64,000 nucleotides of DNA. Origin: Owenia fusiformis (taxonomy: Eukaryota; Annelida; Polychaeta; Sabellida; Oweniidae). The notes below the pieces were generated by a model. The model was not told the origin of the DNA and made no database searches. It was given only the letters and a program-made list of their open reading frames with translations. The position numbers and the translations under genes were made by a program. Positions 36,001-48,000 of the stretch are shown piece by piece (the stretch's first letter is position 1; each line of letters opens with the position of its first letter). The stretch lies in assembly GCA_903813345.2 (NCBI GenBank), contig CAIIXF020000010.1:8734349-8798348 (forward strand), given 5' to 3'.

Positions 36001-39000
36001 ATATTGCAGGTACGATTTTCGATATTTCACAGCTGACCACAAAGCTCATTCAGTCATGTATAAATGAAAATAATTTTACTTTATCCAAAAGTGTGCAACA
36101 AAGCGCCTCGCAATTCAATGTCTCAGTAAATGACATTTGTTCGATGGCTTACAGAGTAACAAAGAACAATTTTTTTTGCGAGCTGCAGTATAAAATCATT
36201 AATAATATTTATGCGACAAACCTGTATCTGAAAAGAGTAAAGATAAGGAAAAATGGCGCGTGTGACTTTTGTGGGGAGGAAGAAACTGTTCAGCACCGGT
36301 TCTGGATTTGCAAAAATGTACAACCTCTCATTAAAAACATGAAAATGCATTGGGAGCCAAAGGGTATAGAATTAAAGGAACAGCACGTAATAGTGGGATA
36401 TTTTGGGAACTTACTTTTCAAAGAATTCAATTTTGCTATTTTAATTTACAAGTACTATGTGCATACGAAGATTTTTAGAAGAGAACCTATATCATACTTG
36501 GGGTATAGGGCGTATCTTTCCGAGGGCTCCAAATTAGATAATTATGATTTCTAACTTTAAATAGCGTTCTATGCTTTATTTTATGGCATGATTTTTCCTC
36601 TATATTTATATACTGAACTTCGTTCCTTGGGATAAATATGTCAGAGTGATAATCGTTAATTTATGAAATTAAGTTTAAAAGCATCATCCCATCCTTTTAA
36701 AGTATTACTTCCAAGTACTTCAAGAAATAATTGAAGATTCTATGGGCAAAATAACATTCAGTGATTTATTTTCAGTTGGAACGAGAAAACAGACATTCCA
36801 CGGAGTACCAAATCCCAACAAACACTATAACATACAGGGTGGTAAAAAAGTTAAACGGAAACACTGTCACCATTTTCTTCGTATATTTGTCATTTTAGGG
36901 AATAAGTTCCTGATATTTGGCACATTTGTACATCATTCAATATCCTACCGGCCTACCATATTCCATATTCATAATTATACAGCACTTTAAATAACATGCT
37001 CCAGTGGCCAATACTGCACTTTCGGCAAACCTGCACCCATCATCCAAAATGTCCCTACCTTACTTCAGCCTGTAGTGTGGTGATACACCAAAAAAGAGTG
37101 TACGAGAATAACCCCAGGACAACGCAGACCTCAAAAAGGAGATCATCCATGTCATACCTGCTGAAAAATGTAGTCTGAGATCATTGACAACCTGTTCAGA
37201 TTTGATGGTGGCCACACTGGGGCATCTTGTTCAAAGTGCTGTACCATTGTGTCTATCAATCTGATGGTCATGGAATATGGTTGGCTGGTAGGAAACTGAA
37301 TGTTGTACAAATGTGTAAAATATCAGGGAGTTATTACCAAAAATGACAAAGATATGAGGAAAATGCAGGGTTTCTATTTTTTGACCACCCTGTATATAAA
37401 TTTGTATTTGTCACAATGTAATATTTACCATCTCCTCTTCCCTTGAAAATATAATCGGTAGATATTAAAATACATACATTAGATATATATCAGAATTTCC
37501 ACTGATTTAAACATTTTGGTGACCATTTGAGAGTTTCAAAGTACTAAAACAAGAAAGACAATATATTTTAGATCTAATAAAGTATCATGTAACCATACTT
37601 TAAAGAAATCTCTACGTAACAGCGAATTCCTGTTAGGCAGCCATTTTGAATTATGAGGCATACATGTAAATCAGAAAAACAATACCATATGTAAGATCTA
37701 CCATTTTCCTTCAATTTGAGTATAATATTAAGTCATACTTTGTAAAGATCTGAAAATTGTTGCGAAATCCCACATAAGGCGGCCATTTTAAATTAGAAAA
37801 TTAGAAAAATGATGCAAAATTTACTTTATTTACGATGCAATCTACTCTACTCACTTATAATAAAGCTATACTTTAGAAAGATCTCAAAATTAACGCAAAT
37901 TCCTGTTTTCCTGACCCACCATATACAGTCCATGGATTTCTGTGTTTTTAATGGTAGAAAGGAATTACAGTACAATTAAAATCATTTTAAAAAGTTAACT
38001 GTGAATATTTAAAACCTAATAAAATCAGAAAATGTTCTTCAGGAGTAATTTGCTTAATCTATCAACTATGACACTAATATCATGTCCACCTAGATTCTAT
38101 AGTTAATTTTGTTCATTCAGTAAATCTTTTTTTTCAAATTTAGTCTATGAAATTGTTGACAATCAGATACCATCTCAAATACAGTAATTAATATTCTCCA
38201 ATTTTCACAGACTTTCATCCTGTATGGATTTATTTATTTTTAATTGCCACAATATCATACTGGAATCAAGTTACTGACAGGACAACAGATCAGCAAACAC
38301 TTAAAGAATAATTTATTTTGACCTAATAGGATCTAGGAATCTGATTTATTATCATTACTTAAGATTAGCATTCAGAGAATACACAGCTAGTCATGGTTAC
38401 CATTATATTATGTGTATCAGGTACAATATTTACAAATCAAATTATTGTTTTATCATTCTCCATTTAGTTCACATATTTTAGATTTTAACAATACATCCAG
38501 GCCCGTAGCCAGAATTTTCCAAGGGGGGGGGGTTCGTTTTTCTAAAAAATTCTAGGGGGGGGGTTCACTTTGGCAAATATGGCCAAAAATCACTCAAAAA
38601 TTAGTCAGAATGGTGAAAAACTGCATGATTTTGAAAGAAATTTTGGCCAGGGGGGGGTTCGCCCGAACCCCCCGAACCCCCCCTGGCTACGGGCCTGACA
38701 TCTGATTTCATAATTACATTTTACTCCGTTTCTAAATTTCTAAATCTTCTTTTTAAATAACACAATTGCTGTAATAGTTTTATCATTATTTGTAAGCCGT
38801 GCCACACTCTACTAGTGCAAGACAATATTTGAATAAGAAAGTAATCAGGTTACTTAGCAGCACAAAAAATTAAATAAACACTGTATACAATACTAAATCA
38901 ATGGAGAAAGTAAACAAGGTACAGTAAAATGTTTTCATTGATAATATACAAATCTTGTTATATTTGTTACATTATATTGAGATGAATTCTTATGTAAAGT

Positions 39001-42000
39001 AATATTTAATCATTATATTCATAGTCTTTAACAAGATTCAATAGATCCTGAAAATCATTGTGCCTAAAAAAGCAGATGTTTCAAATCATGAAATTGTTTT
39101 GAAAAAGTTAATATTTTCAAACATATATCTGCTTATAGCTATTTTTCATTGATCGGGAGTTGTTTAAGCGTCATTAATTTTAACACATAAGTGAATAAGT
39201 ATACAGCATATTTAACTTAATATCAAATATAATCTATTTCAGCTCCATAATGATAATATAAAATACAGTCATATTCACAAGGTATTATTAAAGTCAAGAA
39301 TATTCTTAAGTATTTTTTAATATTTGTTACTTTTCATATTTCAAAAGTTGATTTACCAACTTACCTTAAAGACTGCACAGTTGCGCTATCTTCAACTCAA
39401 TCCTCTGTAGAGCATATATTGTGAGAGCCGCTATCTTATATGTACACATGTAGCATCAACCAATCATTTTTCTAATAAGGTGCTAATGGTTCAGGATCAG
39501 GATTGCTCAAGAAGCATTACCTGGGCAATTTTGAAAATTATTCTAACAAGAAGTTGTAATAATACATTATTGTAAAAGATTTCAACTCTCTATTCAATCT
39601 CTATTTTTTCAAAAATCAGAATAAAGTTAGAATAAAAACGATTTGTGGGAAATCAATGGACGGCTAACTGATTTTGCTTCATAAATATGGTAACAGTTTA
39701 TTGAGTAATCTGAAGTTTGTAACTGAATGATGGGTGACTGGTTTAAGTAGACAAATCCTGCTAAAGCAAAGCCAGATTGTACAAGTACGAACCAATACAA
39801 AAATTTGTAAACAGCTCTTGAAACAAATATTGTATTAATAATTAAATCAAACTTTCGCAGTAGGCAGTAGAAAATTATTGTGTTTTGTGATATCTCAAAA
39901 TTATATACAAATTCCCAATTTTGGCAGCCATTTTGATTTTTTACCAGTTTCACAACCAAGTGGCTCGTTCGGGTCAGATAACATGGCAGATATAGTAGAA
40001 AGTTCCCTTTAACCAAATACAACAGAAAATACATGCTCACTAAATGCATGCATATGATTCCAGCAGATCCTATCTATTTATTTTTATTTATGTATCATTT
40101 TAATTTTCCCTGATAAATCTGAAAATTATAAAATTTGCTTCCCAACTTTGCCCCTCTGAGAGAATTTTGTAATTATCTAACTTTTACAGGTCTGGGAGAA
40201 CCAGCTAATAAAAAAATCTATTTTCTTATTTCTAAACATTAGAAATAGAGGTTCTTGTATGAAGAGTACCTGTGCAAGATTGTCCATTCTTGATGAGCAT
40301 TGATAATTCTTCTTAATCGAGTCGCAGACGAGATAAAGAAACATTATCAAAGCGAGTCAAGAATGGACTATATTGTACAGGTTTGAGTACAAGAAAGTTT
40401 TTCTCATATGCCTCTAAATTATGCCATATTTTCAACTTTTTATGATAAAAATGAGTGAAAATAACTTCAAATTAATGGAACTTCATCTTTCAATTGTTAT
40501 GACGTCATAACAATGTTGTAGAAAACACCTGGTTACGCGTGGCAACAAAGTCCGATTGTTATGACGTCACAATTTATCTTGTAGAATGAGCATGGATACT
40601 CATAGTAATGGTGTATCTGTTGTCATGTTGATGATGTTTTTAAACCTATGATGTCATAAGTAAATCTCATCTTGCAAGTGTGACTTTTTGGGATGAAAGA
40701 TGGCTATATCTTGCATGGGGTAAAGATGGCTGTATTTTTGTTAGTCAGAGAAATATATATTTTGCATTCTAACCCTAAAAGATATGAAGTAATAACACAG
40801 AAGCAAGTAGGTAGTCACCAGTTTCACCACCAGGTGGCTCGTTTGGGTCAGATAGCATGGTGGGTATAGTAGAAAGTTACCTTTAATTTAAATTACATCT
40901 GTTTTAGTGGCTCAATTTTCATATAACCCTTATGTATCTAATAGTTATACAAATTAAAATATGTCCAGTAAAAGAAAATGTAATCTGTCCAATACAAGAA
41001 AAGATATTTCACATTTTGTGATTTTATAGCATGGGGTCTATGGGAATCTCCCTGAACAAGAAGTCACATTTTCAAAAAAAATTAAATTTTCAAAGTTGAT
41101 AGACAATTTTGGAAACCATATTTCTAGATGTACTTTTACGGGTTGGCCTAGTGGTTAAGGCATTGGTCTGAAAAGCAGGAAGTCTGGCTTCAGGCTGAAA
41201 AGTAGAGGTCTTGGGTTCAAACCCAGGTCACAGCACTTCTTGTGATTTTTCTTTGACCTATGACTGCTGACCTATACCAGCGATTACTAGAGTGCTGCTA
41301 ACTCGATAAAAGGCTGGTGCTGGCTAGAATTGACAATGGTTCTAGCCAGGATAAAGATACCAGTTCTTCAACTCGACAATGGGAAGAACTGCCTTACCTT
41401 AGTGACTAATATGTCATGATATGACATCTAAAGAGTCAATAAAAGATATATATATACATGTAGATTTCAAATATTTAATGACGTAAATCAAGATTATTTT
41501 TACTCGCATCTAGTCTATTCCAATTTGGCAATTATGCCATCCTTAGCATTGTAAGCATAACACAAATGATTTTCCTTGAAAAATGTGGCCTAAAACACGT
41601 AGCATTTACGGATTAGGTGTTCACATTTTGAGGTTTATTTTACATTTAACAGATTTGGGATTTTGAAGAAATGGGAAACATTGATAGTCTGATCGCCCTT
41701 TTAACATTCCAAAGAATTAAAAATTGAATTCAAATGAATTTGAAGAGAGAAAAAGAGAGAGAGACAAATTACAATTGAGTCCATTCATTATTGTCAAACA
41801 TCATAAAAACATTGATTTATTGAAAATATGTGGAAATATTTGGATTCAATCGAACCATGGAATGAATAATGAAAAAAGTGTTCAATGTATGATAATCTTT
41901 GAAAAAAATGTTTTGCTACATCATAACAGGGCATTTTCTTATTTGGTGAATGTTGATAACTCATTAGAATATCACACCAAGTGCAATTAACTTACTTTGC

Positions 42001-45000
42001 ATGAGTTGTAGCATTATCAAGATCTTCATCAGGCAAGGCATCCTCCCAGTCTAGTATTGTATCATGAAGTCTACCCCTGCAATAATAAACAATCATACTG
42101 CAATAGCAGGGCATCCTCCCAGTCTAGTATTGTATCATGTAGTCTGTAGGGGTACCGCGAGCGCTCGAGTGCTCGAGCGCTCGAGCAATTCACCTCCGAT
42201 ACGAGCTGTATCGATACATAAAATGAATATCGGTCGTATTGTTGTTTTTTTTACCGGAAGTCCCTTCTTACTTACCCAGAAGGGAGGGAAAAACTCAGAG
42301 CTTAGAGATGACAGACAGTCATAGTTACGTATCTTGCTTGCCACCATACTTCCGGCTTTACAAGTTTGGAAAATTTGAATAAAGTTCAGTTTTACTTCAA
42401 TTTACGCTGTATCATTGTATCGTATCTTTCGTAACGTATCGCGAGGTCAGTATCGTAGATACGTATCGATATTAAATTTATCATATCGTGGTACCCCTAG
42501 TAGTCTGCCCCTGGAAAAATAAACAATCATACTGCAATAACAGGGCATCCTTCCAGTCTAGTATTGTATCATGAAGTCTACCCCTGGAATAATAAACAAT
42601 CATACTGCAATAACAGGGTATCCTCCCAGTCTAGTATTGTATCATGAAGTCTACCCCTGCAATAACAAACAATCATACTGCAATAACAGGGCATCCTCCC
42701 AGTCTTGTATTGTATCATGAAGTCTGCCCCTGGAATAACAAACAATCATACTTCCAGGGCCTGCATTAACGGCGTCCCATACATGTTAAGGACTCAAAAA
42801 TAATTTGGAGGACGCAAAAATTGAAAATATTTCCGTTTTTTGGATGCAAATTTTTTTAGGTCAATACTACAATGTGTTTACAACGATACCTAGCAAAAAC
42901 AAATAATTATGATCTCTCACCTTTATTTGAATCGTAAATAAGGCTCAACATGTTGACTATTTACAAATAATCATGATTCTCTCGAATTTTTTCGACTTTG
43001 TTTATTTTTAGATTTGAAACCATGACACGCCACAGTTTTTCCTATTCAGAAACAAATATTAGGTTATTCATGAAATAAAATGTATTCATTGTCGAATGAA
43101 CGAACATGCATTTATTCAGTCCGTACTTAACGTTTACTTCCATTTTAAATTCGCGGCAAGAAATCAAAAACTTAAAATATGACTAGAAATAGGGGACACA
43201 CTTTTTTTTCAAAGAACATACTTTTAAAAAAAATTGCATCCTTGGGACTCACAAATTTTCTAAACTAATGCAAGCGCTGTACTTCAATAACAGGGCATCC
43301 TCCCAGTCTAGTATTGTATCATGTAGTCTGCCCCTGCAATAACAAACAATCATACTGCAATAACAAAGTATAAATAACTAGACTTCGGAAATTGAACGAG
43401 TTCAATTTCAGACTCCAGATTCAGACCTTTTTAGCCGAGTCATCAAGAATAAGCCGAGTCATCCAGAATAAGCTGAGTCATCCAGAAAAAGATGGATGGA
43501 TAAATTAGGAAGGTAGGATAGGATAGAATAGGAAGGAACGATAGGATAGAATAAGAAAGAAGGATAGGATAGAATAGAATAGGAAAAAAGGATATGATAG
43601 GATAGGATAGGAAGGATAGAAAGGAAAAGATACGAAGGAAGGATAGATAGGAAGGATAGGATAGGATAAGATAGGAAGGATGGATGAATTTTTCAATATT
43701 TTCTTCTCTACTCTTGACTTTCTATCAGGATAGCATCAGATCGATTTTCCGAAATTTCAAAACGCTATAACTTCCGAACTGAAAGTTGGATCGAAATTTG
43801 ACTTGAAGATTCGGATTCCTGACAAAATTCTACCCCTAATTCATAACTCATATGTTAAATTTGGTAAATTTTTATTTTGACCTACTTTTCGGACACGCCA
43901 TAACTTCGGAACCAGAAATCGGATCGAAATTTGGTTTGCAGATTTGGATTTCTGAGAAAATTCTACCCCTAATTCATAACTCAAACATTAAATTTGGAGA
44001 ACTTTTTATTTTGACCTACTTTTCGGACACCATATCTCAAAAGTGGGTCAAAATACTTTCTGACGGCAAAAGGCTAACGCTATTAGCGCACTCTTGGCTA
44101 CATGTATACACAATTTCGAGGAATATAATTAAAGTGTAGTGTCAGAATCACAAAAATAAGAAAAACCTTTGGATTTGACCTAGATTTTGACCTAGGCATT
44201 TTGGTGTCAAAATTTTGAAGCTAGATGGCTTTTGAGGTCCCCTTCTTTCAAAGGCTTTCATTAAATTAAGCTGAACTCAGTCTACATTTGGTATTTTTCA
44301 CTTCAAAAAAATCTATTTTTCCCATTGACTTAACATGGGCACCAAATTTAGCGATTTTTGAACTTTGAAAACGACATAACTTCCGATACTGAACCTAAAT
44401 AGACTATATAATGGTCTTTACTGGATACCTTATAGTTATTGAAAAAACTCTGAAAGAATAATAAGAATAAGAAGAATACTGGCAAAAACAATAGACTCCA
44501 GATTGACATCTGGAGTCTAATAAAGAATAATAATAAAGAAGAATACTGACGAAAACAATAGACTCCAGATTTACATCTGGAGTCTAATAATAAGAAGAAT
44601 ACTGGCAAAAACAATAGACTCCAGATTTTCAATCTGGAGTCTAATAATTACAAAAACAGCAGCTTAACAAAGTAACAAATACCATGTTAAATTGATGCAT
44701 AAATTATTAATAAAATTGTAAATTGAGCCATTTTGAAAAAGAGCCTCATTCTGAAAAACTAATTTTCCATATGAAATGCAATACAGCAACCAAGTTATTT
44801 GAAGTTAGTAAATTATACACCAGGGAAACATACAAGTTTTTTTTAATAACCAATATATCCAATAAAGTAGCTTATGGAATATAATGTCTCAGATATCAGA
44901 GATATTTTTCTACTTCACTCAGGATAAACTCATATAACAAAACTTAGTGTATTGTGCTTGTCCCGCAAAAGATATCTGTTTACCTGCATATATTCCTACG

Positions 45001-48000
45001 CTTGACCTGGGTGCAGTTATTTCCTGTGGGGCGCAGCGCCATTGTGGGTACAGGGGTTCTTCTGATGTACTGGAAGTGACATTATTTCTTTAATTATTGA
45101 ACACTATTTAAGGAATAAAGATAGAGATTTTATGATTTATGGCGTGATATATGACCAAAAATTTTATTCTGTTCATTGTTAAAAGACCGAAATCGCGTAG
45201 CGATTGAGGTCTTTGGCAATGGCCAGAATAAAATTTGAGGTCATATATTTGACATAAATCATAAAATCGAGGTCTTTGTTACGATTCTAATATGATAAAC
45301 AGACAAGAAACACGACTATTTGCATTTATGAATTTTATCAGTCATACATACTCTTATATAGACCAGAAAATCAATTGTTCTAGCTAGTGTGACGTCACAT
45401 ATCATATTAGAATAAATATTATAGAATGTCTAAGTCAAGCTATTATTGGGCAGACATCTTGAATTTCATGATATGAATCTAATTCAAAGGCAAGATAATT
45501 TACTGTTAAATATGATTTCCATTTGCATATCTTAACGCAAACTCCCATATTTGGTCAACCATTACGGAACTCCAAACCTGACTCCTTATGGCCTAGTCAC
45601 ATAGCCCGGCCGATGTCCGGCATCGGTAGAGCTCGGTGGATTTTTTTGGTGCCACCGAGCTCTCCTCATCGGAAGCAGAGCTCGGTGACGTGAACGGACT
45701 CCGTCCGGACATCTTCAGGCGACCGACCGAACACCGGCCGGTGACCGTACGGAGTCTGTCTCAAAATGGTAGTTTTTTTCTGCCGATGTGGCAGCAACTA
45801 CCGGCCGGAGGTCGGCCGGACATCGGACGGAATACGGCCGATACCCGAGCAGGTAACAGGACACCGTGCGATCGCCGGCCGGGTTGTTAACGGGCTTTGA
45901 ACAGTGACCGGCTGATGCTCTGTCCCACATCGGCCGGAGCTCGGTCGATGCTCGGCCGCTGTCCGTTAAAAAACCTCGTCCTCTGGTTGTCTCAGATGCA
46001 CGGGACACCAGCCGATACTCGGCCGTGCACCGGCCGACGTGTTTTCCGATGTGGTTACGATGGGGCTGCGATGACATGATGAGGGAGCTCGGTGAGAGCC
46101 CGGTGAAATTTAACTCCGAAGTTAAAATTTCACCGAGCTACCACCGATGCGGTTTTAAGCAACAAACGCCACGGATGTCCGGCCGGTGTCCGGCCAGTGT
46201 TCGGCCGAGTTCGGTGAAAATTGCATCGCTGGCTCATCGTAACCTCATCGGCCGGGCTATGTGACTAGAGTCCATTTCACTGCTTCATTTCGTCAGTAGA
46301 ACGGCAAAAATAAGAAATTGGGAGACCATTGTGCAATAATATATGGAAAAGTATATTCATAATGTACATGAATGACATTTGTATATTTCAGATTTTTTAG
46401 TTTTTTGTGCAATAAGCCTGTGCCGTCTTGTAATTTGAAGAATTTCAGCCATGTTAATCTTATAGAAAATAACATGGCAGAGAAACATCCAAATATAAGA
46501 GGCCACACACTTTATAAGCCAAACTAGAAGCAATCCAAGATATACAAATGTCATTCATGTACATTATGAATATACTTTTCCATATATTATTGCACAATGG
46601 TCTCCCAATTTCTTATTTTTGCCGTTCTACTGACGAAATGAAGCAGTGAAATGGACTCTAGGCCATTAGGGTAGAACCATAAAAATATAAATTATAAGAT
46701 TTAAATCGGTTTTATTTTACTTATTTACATGAATTTATACATATATAATTCAGTAAAATGTATTTTCAGTTTGCGCTCGGACAGATTGATACAAGGCATT
46801 AACATAAAAATACATCACCACCTGGTGTGCTATTGCAAATGGTTACAAATTTAGAGTGTCACAATTTGTTACAAACATTGACTATAACTAAGTGCAAATT
46901 TTGAAGTCGGTCTAAACAATACTAATGTTAAGTTCTTGAAAGTTGTAAGAAAATTATCTGTTTCCATGGTAACATATGTTCATTGCCATATTAACTGAAA
47001 CTGCCAAAAATGTCATGCTAAAAGTCGTAACATGTCTATATGTGCTGCCAACAAAAATTTCAAGTCCATGTGAATACTTCTTAAATTATTGCAAATGGTT
47101 ACAAAATGCCATGGTAATAAATATTTGCAGAATTATATTGGATATTGTTCACAGTAAAAATTTGAAGTCAGATTTAACAGTACTTGTTGTTGTAACAGTG
47201 GAATATATAAATTAATGGACTGTAACAAATAGCTGGATTTGTTACTTTAAAAAAAACATCACTAGCATTGGTGAAATAAAACATACAACAATGGTGGGCC
47301 AACTGAGTGAAAAAAGGCTGATTTTTTCAAAATAAAGGAAAAGTAAAAAAAAAAGATTAGCCAGGATTTGCCAAGGGGATTTACTCTGGACAACTTTGGC
47401 CCAAAAATGCAGAAGCACTCGTTGGCATAATCTTCACCATCAAAACCAGAGTTTGCCATTATCCAAATCTGCCTTTGCAAAAATGTGAACAGTTCATAAT
47501 TAGAGTCGTTTGTGTTATTTTTGGGAGTTTCACATATTGCTCAGGTCCATATAGTAAAATAAATTCCTTCATAACTAGTACTAATACCCCTAGAACAGGC
47601 CTGGCAAGGTGGTAATAAGAGCAATTACCTCATTTAAGCAGGCAATATGAAATAATATCTTCAGACAGCTAATAGCTGACGTCAAACAGTGGAGACGTAT
47701 TATATTGAAAATAATAAATAACTTAATGGAATTGTCTTAATTGGTGCACCAATTGTATCAGGATGAGCTGCGAATATTCTACAAATGACAGTCTTTAATT
47801 GACATACACTATTCTCTGTCAATCAGTGGCTAAAACCAGATGTCAGGACACTAATTAGGATATTATGGATTTCCTTAATTGTGATATACAACAGTGATGT
47901 ACTTTTACATAATCAATTCATTATGCCTTTAAAAATACAATATGCAAATTATGAATTTTGGTGGCAATAATAAGCTGATAATTAACCCAAAACACACACA

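Larger units (their letters stand above)
42077..43366 (-). repeat. 73-bp tandem array made from SIRT6 exon 5 and its acceptor
   Basis: Five further copies of the acceptor plus first 40 nt of SIRT6 exon 5 (starting near 42113, 42544, 42617, 42690 and 43294 on the plus strand) follow the real exon. Units 2-4 are spaced exactly 73 bp apart. On the minus strand each unit reads TTATTGCAG or TTATTCCAG, then GGGTAGACTTCATGATACAA and on to GGGAGGATGCC, then CTGTTATTGCAG. None has a GT donor after the exon piece. Two transposons (42147-42499, 42755-43279) were inserted into the array later. Confidence 0.9.

Noticed and set aside
41137-41246. Possible tRNA gene
   Set aside because: A and B boxes are present, but the acceptor stem is poor and a SINE body follows. 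The site is empty in the paralogous repeat copy.
41724-41990. 88-codon frame just before SIRT6 exon 5
   Set aside because: Low-complexity, opposite strand to the gene, no similarity to any family I recognise.
45636-46264. Several overlapping frames in a GC-rich stretch
   Set aside because: High GC removes stop codons. The frames have no domain and lie within a palindromic element.
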